A stretch of 9,495 bases of DNA from Fimenecus sp964557975 (GCA_964557975.1 CAZLCG010000045.1:1-9495); one strand, 5' to 3'; shown: positions 1 to 8,164, counted from the first letter of the stretch. The notes: generated from the letters alone by a model not told the origin. Numbers and translations are program-made.

Positions 1-3
1 CTG

Positions 4-3000
4 TTACACCTTGCGTTTTGAAAATTCCAAATATTCAAAGATTTCTTTCAGCGTATCGAGAGGCCCTTGGGTTTCGCTCATTTTAACGGCAATATATTTT
101 TTGCCGTAATCCGCAATCGACACCCTGCCGCGCATCTGTGACGACAAATTAAGCACCGTGTTTGTATCAATGTCGTTCACATAAAGCACAACCGCCTGTC
201 CCTTCTGCCCGATTTCATATATTCCGAGCGATGAGGCGGAATTTCTTAAAAGCGATATGTCAATCAGCCCCGAAACGCTTAGCGGGATTTCGCCGTATCT
301 GTCGCGAAGCTCATCCTTAACGTCCTCGGCGTCCTCGGAATTGTTAATATCCGCAATTCTTCTGTAAACAGCAAGTCTCTGCGGAATATTGTCTATATAG
401 CTTTCGGGAATATGCGCGTCAATCTGCATATCAATAAGACATTCCTTTTTAACGGCGGCAGGCTTTTCGCCCTTTTCCTCGGATACCGCTTCGCCGAGCA
501 TTTCAAGATACATATCGTACCCTACCGCTTCCATATGCCCATGCTGCTGAACGCCTAAGACGTTGCCCGCGCCTCTGATTTCAAGGTCGCGCATGGCAAT
601 TTTAAAGCCCGAGCCGAACTCGGTATATTCCCTTATTGCGCTAAGCCGTCTCTGCGCGATTTCCGAAAGCTCTTTCCCCCTCTTGAATGTGAAATACGCC
701 GAGGCGCGCCTTGAGCTTCTGCCGACCCTGCCCCTTATTTGATGAAGCTGAGCAAGCCCGAGCCTATCCGCGTCCTCAATAATAAGCGTATTGCAGTTGG
801 GCACGTCAACGCCCGTTTCGATAATTGTCGTGCAGACGAGAATGTCAATTTCACCCTCGATAAGACTGCGCCAAATTTCGCTCAGTTCATTCTCCGCCAT
901 TTTACCATGAGCGACGGCAACTTCGGCGTCCGGCAAAAGCGTCTTAATCTCGGAAGCCTTAGAGTCAATGCTTTCAACTCTGTTATATAAATAATAAACC
1001 TGACCGCCTCGGCGAAGCTCTTTTTCCATAGCCTCGGCAAGAATACCCATATCATGCTCAATTACATAGGTCTGAACGGGGTATCTGTCCTGAGGAGCTT
1101 CTTCAATGACCGACATATCGCGGATTCCCGTCATAGCCATATTAAGCGTTCTCGGAATAGGCGTTGCGGAAAGCGTCAGAACGTCAACATACGGAAATTT
1201 CTCTTTAAGCTTTTCCTTTTGAGCGACGCCGAAGCGCTGTTCCTCATCGACAATCAGAAGCCCCAAATCACGAAATTCCACTTGCTTTGAAATAAGGCTG
1301 TGCGTGCCGACCACAATGTCAACAGAGCCTCTTTTGAGGTTCTTTATTATTTTTTCTCTTTCCTTGACGCTTCTGAAGCGCGAAAGCATTTCAATTTCAA
1401 CGGGAAAGCCCTCAAATCTGTTTTTTATTGTTCTGTAATGCTGAAGCGCCAAAATAGTCGTAGGCACAAGAATGGCGCACTGCTTGCCGTCCGCAATACA
1501 CTTAAACGCCGCGCGGAGCGCAACCTCCGTCTTACCGAAGCCGACGTCACCGCATAAAAGGCGATCCATAGGATAGGGCTTTTCCATATCGCCCTTGATT
1601 TCATCCGCGCAGCGAAGCTGGTCGGGCGTTTCGTCGTACGGAAAACGCCTTTCAAAGTCGCTTTGCATATCAATATCGGGCGAAAAGGCATATCCCTTTT
1701 CCTGAAGCCGCTTTGAATACAGCTTGATAAGCTCGTCAGCCATATCTTTAACGGCGGCGCGCACCCTGTTTCTTGTCTTTTCCCATTCATTACCGCCTAT
1801 TCGGTTAAGCTTGACCGTCTTTCCGCTTTCGTCGTGCGGTCCTATGTATTTTGAAACCATATCAAGCTGTGTCACGGGGACGTAAAGCACGTCGCCCTTG
1901 GCGTACTTGATTTTTATATAGTCCTTAACTATCTTTCCGACCTCAAGCTTCTGTATGCCGTCAAACAAGCCGATACCATGCATTCTGTGAACGACATAAT
2001 CGCCCTTTTTAAGGTCGTCGAGCGAATGAAGCCCCTGTCCCTTTTTGAAATTGTATTTGGACTTCTTTTTTGAAGCCATAGCGGTTCTGCCGTAAGTAAA
2101 GACATAAAATTTCTCTTTGGGATAAGAAAATCCGCCCGAAAAAGCATTCGGCAAAACGCAAACTCTGTTTTTCGGGAACTCCTTAGGCTCGAACCTGAAA
2201 TAAAGCGCGGGTATATCCTCATTTTCCAAATCCTCCGCGAGGGTTTTCGCCGCCTTCTCCGTCCCGCCCATTACAACCACGGCTGAGTTTTTCTGTAAAA
2301 GAGGAGACACATCGTCGCAAAGAATGTCAAGCCTGCCGTTCCACACGGGAAGCTGCGCCGCCGTAAAGGTAACAAGCTCCTTAACGGGGGTGTCGAAGCT
2401 TCCCCTTGCGAAATTGTCAAAGTAAATCACGCCGTGCTTTTCGTACTCTCTTATAAGCTCCGCGTATGATAGATAAAATTTATCTAATCCGCCGCAAAGC
2501 ACTCCGTCCTCAAGCATATGCTTAATTTCTTCGTTGTGCAGCTTCAGCGCATTGGTAAGTTTTTCCTTTATGTTTCCGCTTTCGCACGCAAACAGCATAT
2601 ATCCGTCAGCATAATCGTAAATGCTTGCAAAGCTGTCGAATGCGAGAGGCATATATTTATCCTCCGAATTGGCTTTAACACCGCTTTTGAGCCTGTCGAT
2701 ATCCGACAGAAGCATTTCCTTTGCTTTTTTTGAGCCTTTGCCCTTGACGTTTTTACAGAAATCCTCAATTTTTTCAATAAGCGACAAATCACTGTCAAAA
2801 ACGATCTCAGTTGACGGCATTACAGACAGCGAAGCGACCTTGTCGGTTCTTCTCTGCGAGGCTATGTCGAAGTGCGACATACTCTCAACCGTATCGCCCC
2901 AGAATTCGATTCTCACGGGATTTTCACTGTCGGGTGAAAACAAGTCGAGTATTCCGCCTCTGACGGAATACTGCCCGACGCCTTCAACCATATCGGCGTT

Positions 3001-3483
3001 TGTGTAGCCCGAAGCCGAAAGCACCTCTTTAATTCTTTGAATTGATATTTCCGTACCCTCTCGAAGCACAAGAGAATGTTCTTTCAAAGCTCTCGGAGGA
3101 ACAGTCCTCTGTACCGACGCTTCGGCAGAGCAGACAACAGCGTCGACGCCGCCGCAAAGCATCATACTTAACGCTTTAAGCCTTCTCTGCTCGTATTCGT
3201 GCGAGCGGATCTCCGCTGTGTTAAACGAAAAATCCCTTTCGGGGTAAACCGCGGCGTTCAGCCCGAACGCTCTCAGATCATCACAGAATTTTACGGCCGA
3301 AGCCTCGTCGGGCATAACAATAAGTGCCTTGCGGTTCAATTCCCCGCAAAGCGTGTATATTATGTGTGCCTTATGAATTTGCGCAGCGCCCAAAATACCC
3401 ATAGGAAGCCTGCCGCCCGTAACGGCTTTCTCAACCTCGCGGTATTCGGGCGAATTTTTCAGAATTTCTCTGAATGCCGACAT
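4..3483 (-). CDS. mfd: Transcription-repair coupling factor Mfd
   Basis: An ATP-dependent DNA translocase that removes RNA polymerase stalled at template-strand lesions and recruits UvrA for nucleotide excision repair; cytoplasmic. The 1159-residue protein is full length for the family. In order it has a UvrB-like N-terminal module (about 1-330; RGGILDLF near 175 and RIEFWGD near 191), a CarD-like RNA-polymerase-interacting domain (about 488-548, GDYVVHRMHGIGLFDG), then the helicase motor. The motor shows Walker A GDVGFGKTE (645-653), the DEEQ box (746-749), SATPIPRT (772-779) and motif VI QIRGRVGRS (915-923). The RecG-like GAGNVLGVQQHGHMEAVGYD stretch (971-990) and a C-terminal TRCF domain follow. 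The start is ATG, with GGGAG at 3496-3500 lying 12 nt upstream, rather far. It sits 25 bp after pth, the usual Firmicute order. The stop (TAA at 4-6) is inside the window, so the gene is complete. Confidence 0.98.
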   Translation of the reverse strand: MSAFREILKNSPEYREVEKAVTGGRLPMGILGAAQIHKAHIIYTLCGELNRKALIVMPDEASAVKFCDDLRAFGLNAAVYPERDFSFNTAEIRSHEYEQRRLKALSMMLCGGVDAVVCSAEASVQRTVPPRALKEHSLVLREGTEISIQRIKEVLSASGYTNADMVEGVGQYSVRGGILDLFSPDSENPVRIEFWGDTVESMSHFDIASQRRTDKVASLSVMPSTEIVFDSDLSLIEKIEDFCKNVKGKGSKKAKEMLLSDIDRLKSGVKANSEDKYMPLAFDSFASIYDYADGYMLFACESGNIKEKLTNALKLHNEEIKHMLEDGVLCGGLDKFYLSYAELIREYEKHGVIYFDNFARGSFDTPVKELVTFTAAQLPVWNGRLDILCDDVSPLLQKNSAVVVMGGTEKAAKTLAEDLENEDIPALYFRFEPKEFPKNRVCVLPNAFSGGFSYPKEKFYVFTYGRTAMASKKKSKYNFKKGQGLHSLDDLKKGDYVVHRMHGIGLFDGIQKLEVGKIVKDYIKIKYAKGDVLYVPVTQLDMVSKYIGPHDESGKTVKLNRIGGNEWEKTRNRVRAAVKDMADELIKLYSKRLQEKGYAFSPDIDMQSDFERRFPYDETPDQLRCADEIKGDMEKPYPMDRLLCGDVGFGKTEVALRAAFKCIADGKQCAILVPTTILALQHYRTIKNRFEGFPVEIEMLSRFRSVKEREKIIKNLKRGSVDIVVGTHSLISKQVEFRDLGLLIVDEEQRFGVAQKEKLKEKFPYVDVLTLSATPIPRTLNMAMTGIRDMSVIEEAPQDRYPVQTYVIEHDMGILAEAMEKELRRGGQVYYLYNRVESIDSKASEIKTLLPDAEVAVAHGKMAENELSEIWRSLIEGEIDILVCTTIIETGVDVPNCNTLIIEDADRLGLAQLHQIRGRVGRSSRRASAYFTFKRGKELSEIAQRRLSAIREYTEFGSGFKIAMRDLEIRGAGNVLGVQQHGHMEAVGYDMYLEMLGEAVSEEKGEKPAAVKKECLIDMQIDAHIPESYIDNIPQRLAVYRRIADINNSEDAEDVKDELRDRYGEIPLSVSGLIDISLLRNSASSLGIYEIGQKGQAVVLYVNDIDTNTVLNLSSQMRGRVSIADYGKKYIAVKMSETQGPLDTLKEIFEYLEFSKRKV

Positions 3484-3508
3484 ATATATTTTTAACTCCC
3501 GTTTTAAA

Positions 3509-4117
3509 TTATGAATTATACCTGTTCATAGCCTCGTCAATTTTGCCGTCAAGAATAAGCGGCACCGCGCCGCAGGCTTTATCAACAGCCTGCTTTAACG
3601 GCTCCGCTTCCTCTTTTTTGAAATCCGAAAGCACCCAATCCGCCAAATCGTAATCAGGGTTCGGCTTCTTGCCGACGCCGATTTTAATTCTCGGAAAATC
3701 TGAACTGCCGATGCACTGTATTATGCTCTTAATCCCGTTATGTCCGCCGTCCGTTCCCTTGCGTTTTATTCTCAGCTTACCGACGTCAAGGGATATGTCG
3801 TCGAAAATTACGATAATTTTTTCAGGCGGAATTTTGTAGAAATCCGCCGCCGCCTTAACCGCCTCGCCGCTTAAATTCATATAGGTCTGCGGCTTCATAA
3901 CGATTACGCGGTGTGAGCCGATATAGGTATCGGCGATTACCGCCTTGAATTTCAGCTTGTTTATTTTAAAATTTTCCTTCTCCGCTAATTCGTCAACACA
4001 CAAAAAGCCCGAATTGTGCCTCGTGAGGGTGTATCTCCTTTCGGGATTTCCCAAACCCACAACGAGAAATTCAGGCGCGCCTGCCGCCGAACGGTATTTC
4101 GGTAGTCTTGTAAACAT
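3509..4117 (-). CDS. pth: Peptidyl-tRNA hydrolase
   Basis: Hydrolyses the ester bond of peptidyl-tRNA released from stalled ribosomes, recycling tRNA; cytoplasmic and normally essential. From the ATG at 4117 it has 202 residues. Family motifs are VVGLGNP with the conserved Asn (Asn24), TRHN with the catalytic His (His34), KPQTYMNLSG, the FDD Asp, and GGHNGIKSI. The usual GNPG is GNPE here, a small oddity at the edge of the motif. About 16 residues precede the core; clostridial Pth proteins often carry such a short basic leader. The reading frame can be extended upstream to a TTG at 4139-4141 (210 residues). I prefer the ATG because an AGAGG element lies 12 nt before it, whereas the TTG has no good ribosome binding site. 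The gene follows glmU by 27 bp and precedes mfd by 25 bp, so co-transcription is likely. Confidence 0.96.
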   Translation of the reverse strand: MFTRLPKYRSAAGAPEFLVVGLGNPERRYTLTRHNSGFLCVDELAEKENFKINKLKFKAVIADTYIGSHRVIVMKPQTYMNLSGEAVKAAADFYKIPPEKIIVIFDDISLDVGKLRIKRKGTDGGHNGIKSIIQCIGSSDFPRIKIGVGKKPNPDYDLADWVLSDFKKEEAEPLKQAVDKACGAVPLILDGKIDEAMNRYNS

Positions 4118-4144
4118 TCCGCTTTTATTCCTCTTTTTCAAAAG

Positions 4145-5518
4145 TTACTCGCTGCCTTTTTTTATACGCCAGCCTATCTTGTTAACCTGCCTTGCCCTTG
4201 CAATTCCGAGCGATATGTCGGGGACGTCCTCGGTAATCGTCGAGCCTGCGGCAGTGTATGCTCCCTCGCCGACCGTTACGGGCGCGACAAGGTTTGTATT
4301 GCAGCCTATAAACGCGTCGTCCTTAATACGGGTCCTGAACTTTTCTCTGCCGTTGTAATTTACGGTTACCGTTCCGCAGCCGAAATTAACATGCTTGCCG
4401 ACGTCACTGTCACCGACATATGTAAGATGCGAAACCTTTGTTCCCGTGTCAATTCCCGAGTTCTTCACTTCGACAAAATTGCCGAGATGAACGCCGTCGC
4501 CTATAACGGAATTAGGTCTGATATGCGCGAACGGTCCTATAGTAGCTTCGCTTTTAACGGTCGAATTATAGCATTGGGAAGAATTGAACACCACGTTGTC
4601 GCCGAAGGTGCTGTTTTCAATAAGCGAATTAGGACCTATTTTGCAATTTTTGCCGATTTTGACCTTTCCTCTGATGATAGTGCCGGGCAAAATCGTCGTA
4701 TCCATACCGATTTCAACGTCGGGATCGATTAAAACACCCTCAAACGACGGTATATCAACGCCTGCTTCAAGGTGTTTTTCGATTTCGTTCATTCTTGCGA
4801 TATGGTTTAACTGATGAAGCTGTATTCTGTCGTTAGCGCCCAAAACGACCTCGGGCGACATCGCAAAGGAGGCGTCCGCATTACGTCCGTTTTCGCAGAG
4901 CCACTCAACAGCGCCGACCAGATTATATTCGCCGCCGCTTTCGGGTTTTATCTCGCCGAGCGCCTTTAAAAGCGCTTCAGCCTTAAACCAATACGCGCCT
5001 GAGCTTATTTCGTCAATACGCTTAATTTCGCTTGAAGCGTCTCTCTCTTCAACTATACCCTTGAATCTGCCCTCGCCGTCACGGACAATTCTGCCGTAGC
5101 CGAAGGGTTTATCGACCTTTGCGGAAATAACCGTAACGTCATTCCCGTGATTTATATGTTCGCCGAGCGCCTTTCTTATTGTAACAGCGTCCATAAGCGG
5201 GGAATCGCCGTTTAAAATAAGGATGTTGCCGTTTTTATATTTCTTTATAAAGTCCGCCGCCTGCATGACAGCGTGAGCCGTTCCCAGCTGTTCCTTTTGA
5301 ACAACCGTTTCGCATCTTCCCTTTACAAATTCCGCAACCATATTGTCAGGGCTTGAAACAACGACGGCTGTTTCGGCAACTCCGCTTTTTTCGGCGGAAT
5401 TAACAACCCATTCAATCATAGGCTTTGACATCAGCTTCAGCATAACATACGGGTAGGCAGACTTCATCCTGTAACTGTCGCCTGCCGCAAGAATAACAGC
5501 GGCACATTCAGACATCAT
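4145..5518 (-). CDS. glmU: Bifunctional GlmU: N-acetylglucosamine-1-P uridylyltransferase / glucosamine-1-P acetyltransferase
   Basis: GlmU acetylates glucosamine-1-phosphate and transfers UMP to give UDP-GlcNAc, the precursor of peptidoglycan and teichoic acids. From ATG 5518 it has 457 residues, close to the family's usual 456-460. The N-terminal nucleotidyltransferase domain (about 1-230) shows ILAAG (9-13), EQLGTAHAV (76-84), NGD with the metal-binding Asp105, and GYGRIVR (140-146). The C-terminal left-handed beta-helix (about 255-445) keeps acetyltransferase residues matching the E. coli enzyme: Arg334, Lys352, His364, Tyr367, Asn387 and Lys393. The helix motif normally NYDG is NYNG. Uridylyltransferase signature residues deviate strongly: GTRM is SYRM and the PK lysine is Tyr24 (see findings). 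The frame is open up to 5548, but AAGGAGG at 5527-5533 lies 8 nt before ATG 5518 and fixes the start. A second ATG follows at once (5513-5515). Confidence 0.93.
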   Translation of the reverse strand: MMSECAAVILAAGDSYRMKSAYPYVMLKLMSKPMIEWVVNSAEKSGVAETAVVVSSPDNMVAEFVKGRCETVVQKEQLGTAHAVMQAADFIKKYKNGNILILNGDSPLMDAVTIRKALGEHINHGNDVTVISAKVDKPFGYGRIVRDGEGRFKGIVEERDASSEIKRIDEISSGAYWFKAEALLKALGEIKPESGGEYNLVGAVEWLCENGRNADASFAMSPEVVLGANDRIQLHQLNHIARMNEIEKHLEAGVDIPSFEGVLIDPDVEIGMDTTILPGTIIRGKVKIGKNCKIGPNSLIENSTFGDNVVFNSSQCYNSTVKSEATIGPFAHIRPNSVIGDGVHLGNFVEVKNSGIDTGTKVSHLTYVGDSDVGKHVNFGCGTVTVNYNGREKFRTRIKDDAFIGCNTNLVAPVTVGEGAYTAAGSTITEDVPDISLGIARARQVNKIGWRIKKGSE

Positions 5519-5526
5519 AATTTCAT

Positions 5527-5533
5527 CCTCCTT
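5527..5533 (-). promoter_or_regulatory. glmU ribosome binding site
   Basis: On the minus strand this reads AAGGAGG, a near-perfect match to the anti-Shine-Dalgarno sequence, 8 nt upstream of the ATG at 5516-5518. It lies inside the longer open frame that begins at 5548, which argues against that longer start. It is the strongest binding site in the window. The 51 bp between asnB and glmU hold no strong promoter or terminator that I can see, only an AT-rich hairpin (TTGAAA/TTTCAA, 7-nt loop) at the asnB stop without an adjacent T-tract. Confidence 0.85.
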
Positions 5534-5569
5534 AAATACAGCGGGCAAAAAAGCAGTATTTTTGAAACG

Positions 5570-7414
5570 TCAATTTTCAATGAAATACTTTTCATACCAA
5601 AGTAAAAACGAATAGACCGACCAAATTTTTTTCATATTGTGCGCCGTACCCGCCTTATGGTCGTTTAACAGCTTCATAATAAAGTCGCGGTTAAAGAACA
5701 TTGCCGCTTCGTCCGACTCGAATTTTTCTTTTACCATAGAGTAAAACTCATCGCGCCTGAGCCAGTCGTTAAGCGGAGTTAAAAAGCCCGTTTTTCTCAT
5801 CTCCGAGGTTTCCTTCGGAAGCTCCTTTTTTGCCGCGCCTCTTAAAGCTGCCTTTGTGGTTTCGGGCGTGATCCTGTATTTTGAGGGAATCCTCAAAGCG
5901 ATTTTAAGCATTTCCCTGTCAAGGAACGGAACGCGAAGCTCCAAGGAGTTCGCCATACTCATTCTGTCCGCCTTAACAAGAATGTCCTGAACGAGCCATG
6001 TCCTTATATCGACATACTGCATCTTTGTAATGTCGTCCTCGTTCTTAACCTCGTCAAAAAACTCCCGAGTGTAAATCCACGGCTCGTTTGACGGGATTTT
6101 CTTTGAAAGCAGCTTGTCAATATCCGAATGATTGAAAACATAGTTGCATCTTATGAACCTCTGTTCAATCGGGTACCTGCCCCTTGTCAAAAACCTCTTG
6201 CCGTGGAAATCGGGCATTTTCTCGGCAATACCGCCGAGCATATCTCTGACGGGCTTTGGAATACGCATATATTTTTCAAAATCCAGCGGTTCTCTGTAAT
6301 AATGGTAGCCGCCGAACAGCTCGTCGGCGCCCTCTCCCGAAAGCACAACCTTGACCTGCTCGGAAGCAAGCCTTGCAAGAAAATAGAGCGCGACGGCGGA
6401 CGGATTGGGAAGCGGTTCATCCATATAATACTGTACCGTCGGGGCAACCTCAAAAAACTCCTCGGCTGTAATTTTCTTTGTAAAATTCGGAACATCCTCA
6501 TGCTCCGCGAACTTAACCGCCCTGTCAAGCTCCGAGTATTTTTCCTCCGCGTAGCCGACAGAAAAGGTCTTGACCTTGTTGCGCTTTGCCATTTCGTGAA
6601 CGACATAGCTCGAATCAACGCCGCTTGAAAGGAAACAGCCGACCTCAACGTCCGCAATTCCGTGAGCGACCGTCGAGCCCTTAAAGGTTTCGTCAATTAA
6701 ATTCTCCCAATACTCCGTATTTTTCGTGTCATCAATGTCGTATTCGGGGGTAAAATATCTTTCGGTTTTAAACTCGCCGTTTTTATATTCAAAGAAGCTT
6801 CCGGGCTCCATTTTGTATACGTTTTTAAAAAGCGTTTCTGTTGTGGGAATATACTCGAAGCACAAATAATCGGGTATTCTTTCTTCGTTTAATTCCTTCT
6901 TAAAAAGCGGATTTGAAAGAAACGATTTTATCTCCGAACCGAACAGGAAATTCCCGCCGTCAAGGTAATAGAAAAACGGCTTAATCCCGAAAATATCCCT
7001 TGCGCCGAAAAGCTTTTTCTCCTTTTTATCCCAAATCACAAAGGCGAACATTCCGCGAAGCCTGTTAAGCAAATCCCTGCCGTATTCCTCAAAGCCGTGA
7101 AGAAGCACCTCGGAGTCCGTTCTTGTTTTAAATATATGACCCTTGTTTATAAGCTCCTCCCTTAAAGGCATAAAATTATATATCTCGCCGTTAAAGACAA
7201 GCACCTTTGTGCCGTCCTCGTTGGTAATCGGCTGACTGCCGCCCTCAAGGTCGATGATCGAAAGGCGGCGGAAGCCCAGAGAAACGTCCCCGTCAACGTA
7301 ATAATCCTCCTGATCGGGACCTCGGTGAACAATTCTGTCCGCCATAGCCTTTATGATCCTGCCGTTTTCCTTATCGTCAGCCTTTTCGTTTACATAGCCT
7401 ACAAATCCGCACAT
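5570..7414 (-). CDS. asnB: Glutamine-hydrolysing asparagine synthetase family amidotransferase (AsnB/AsnH-like)
   Basis: A two-domain amidotransferase of 614 residues. The N-terminal class II glutaminase starts MCGFVGYVN, so Cys2 becomes the N-terminal nucleophile after Met removal. It also has RGPD (31-34), RRLSIIDLEGGSQP (49-62), NGEIYNF (75-81) and TRTDSE (97-102). The C-terminal ATP-pyrophosphatase domain has the PP-loop SSGVDSS (263-269), SGEGADELFGGY (359-370) and KADRMSMANSLELRVPFLD (481-499). The classical reaction converts Asp, ATP and Gln to Asn, AMP, PPi and Glu. Members of this family also amidate peptidoglycan: lactococcal AsnH amidates cross-bridge D-Asp, and AsnB proteins of Bacillus, Lactobacillus and Clostridioides amidate meso-DAP. 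Given the racemase and D-Asp-ligase-like neighbours, a cell-wall substrate is plausible; sequence alone cannot separate this from free asparagine synthesis. The gene follows the racemase by 14 bp. Confidence 0.93.
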   Translation of the reverse strand: MCGFVGYVNEKADDKENGRIIKAMADRIVHRGPDQEDYYVDGDVSLGFRRLSIIDLEGGSQPITNEDGTKVLVFNGEIYNFMPLREELINKGHIFKTRTDSEVLLHGFEEYGRDLLNRLRGMFAFVIWDKKEKKLFGARDIFGIKPFFYYLDGGNFLFGSEIKSFLSNPLFKKELNEERIPDYLCFEYIPTTETLFKNVYKMEPGSFFEYKNGEFKTERYFTPEYDIDDTKNTEYWENLIDETFKGSTVAHGIADVEVGCFLSSGVDSSYVVHEMAKRNKVKTFSVGYAEEKYSELDRAVKFAEHEDVPNFTKKITAEEFFEVAPTVQYYMDEPLPNPSAVALYFLARLASEQVKVVLSGEGADELFGGYHYYREPLDFEKYMRIPKPVRDMLGGIAEKMPDFHGKRFLTRGRYPIEQRFIRCNYVFNHSDIDKLLSKKIPSNEPWIYTREFFDEVKNEDDITKMQYVDIRTWLVQDILVKADRMSMANSLELRVPFLDREMLKIALRIPSKYRITPETTKAALRGAAKKELPKETSEMRKTGFLTPLNDWLRRDEFYSMVKEKFESDEAAMFFNRDFIMKLLNDHKAGTAHNMKKIWSVYSFLLWYEKYFIEN

Positions 7415-7420
7415 ACATTT

Positions 7421-7426
7421 ACCTCT
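7421..7426 (-). promoter_or_regulatory. asnB ribosome binding site
   Basis: On the minus strand this reads AGAGGT, 6 nt before the ATG at 7412-7414, and it overlaps the short gap after the racemase stop (TAA at 7429-7431). It fixes the start that leaves Cys2 as the glutaminase nucleophile. The frame is open up to 7480, but that start would add 22 residues before the essential Cys and lie inside the racemase gene. Confidence 0.85.
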
Positions 7427-7428
7427 TG

Positions 7429-8139
7429 TTAAACCTTTAATTTCTTGCCGCACGCAATAATACTCGCCCTCGCAAGACATTCCATCGAATCCACAATATC
7501 GTTTCTTGAAAGGTTAAAATCCTTCTTTATTACCGACAATTCCGTACAGCCCAAAATAACAGCGTCGCAGCCGAGTTTTTTCATATCGCCGATAATTCTT
7601 TGAAACTCGAAAATATCGACCTCCTCGCCCGCCTTGACCTCGTTATAAATTATATTCATAAGTGATTTCTGGTCGTCGTCCGACGGAACTATGCACCTGT
7701 GCCCGTGCTTTTCTATTATATTCTGATACGCCTGCGATTTAACCGTGCCCTCGGTTGCAAGCACGCCGATACATTTAAGCTCCGGAATCGTTTGTTCGCA
7801 GTATTTAACCGTTTCCTCCAAAATATTTATAATCGGCACGCTCACGCTTTTTTGTATTTCTTCGTAAAAATAGTGCGCCGTATTGCAGGGGATAACAATG
7901 TAATCGCAGTTGTCGTCTTGAAGCATTTTCGCGTCGTTGATCATTACAGGCAGGGGATTGGGTTTTGTTCTGTCAAGAATGTAATCCGTCCTGTCCGGAA
8001 TTGACGAATGGTTCAGTATAACCATTGCGATATGCTCTTGGTCTGTTTTCGCGTCGGTCATTTTAACGACTAAGTCTGCAAAATAAATTGTAGCAAGCGG
8101 TCCTACGCCGCCGAGGACGCCTAAAATTTTTTCTTTCAT
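7429..8139 (-). CDS. Aspartate/glutamate racemase family protein (probable aspartate racemase)
   Basis: A PLP-independent amino-acid racemase of 236 residues, the usual family length. It starts KILGVLGGVGPLAT (4-17), the glycine-rich entry typical of aspartate racemases. It carries both catalytic cysteines: Cys85 in IPCNTAH and Cys198 in LGCTEL. In this family one Cys deprotonates the alpha carbon while the other protonates the opposite face, interconverting L- and D-Asp (or Glu). GVGPLAT and PCNTAHYF look more like aspartate racemase than MurI glutamate racemase. No signal peptide is seen, so it should be cytoplasmic. It lies between a D-Asp-ligase-like gene and an asparagine synthetase homologue, suggesting it supplies D-Asp to the ligase, as the linked racemase does in E. 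faecium. A hydantoin or maleate-isomerase-like role cannot be fully excluded. Its ribosome binding site is weak (GAGAG, 3 nt before ATG). Confidence 0.9.
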   Translation of the reverse strand: MKEKILGVLGGVGPLATIYFADLVVKMTDAKTDQEHIAMVILNHSSIPDRTDYILDRTKPNPLPVMINDAKMLQDDNCDYIVIPCNTAHYFYEEIQKSVSVPIINILEETVKYCEQTIPELKCIGVLATEGTVKSQAYQNIIEKHGHRCIVPSDDDQKSLMNIIYNEVKAGEEVDIFEFQRIIGDMKKLGCDAVILGCTELSVIKKDFNLSRNDIVDSMECLARASIIACGKKLKV

Positions 8140-8142
8140 ATT

Positions 8143-8164
8143 CTCTCTTTCTGAAGGCAGAGAG
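8143..8164 (-). other. Possible hairpin covering the racemase ribosome binding site
   Basis: On the minus strand CTCTCT (8159-8164) can pair with AGAGAG (8143-8148) across a 10-nt loop. The AGAGAG arm is the only Shine-Dalgarno-like stretch before the racemase ATG, so this stem could hold racemase translation low or couple it to the upstream ligase. The stem is six pairs with no compensating evidence and could be chance in a purine/pyrimidine-rich stretch. The rest of the 49-bp gap holds only a weaker GTGT/ACAC hairpin and no terminator. Confidence 0.3.

Noticed and set aside
4118..4141. TTG start for Pth at 4141
   Set aside because: There is no good ribosome binding site before it, and the ATG at 4117 is adequate. 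This is a preference, not proof.
5519..5548. A 10-residue extension of GlmU beginning at 5548
   Set aside because: The strong AAGGAGG ribosome binding site lies within this stretch, and the start at 5518 gives the normal family length and N-terminus.
5541..5580. Terminator between asnB and glmU
   Set aside because: The TTGAAA/TTTCAA hairpin at the asnB stop is AT-rich and weak, and the following T-run is displaced from it by about nine bases, so it does not look like an intrinsic terminator.
6128..6628. Plus-strand open frame of 166 codons inside the asparagine synthetase gene, and similar plus-strand frames elsewhere
   Set aside because: They lie wholly opposite well-conserved coding sequence, show no recognisable motifs and have no convincing start signals, so they are shadows of the minus-strand genes.
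7415..7480. A 22-residue N-terminal extension of the asparagine synthetase beginning at 7480
   Set aside because: It would bury the Cys that must be N-terminal for class II glutaminase activity, it overlaps the racemase coding sequence, and a good ribosome binding site precedes the ATG at 7414.
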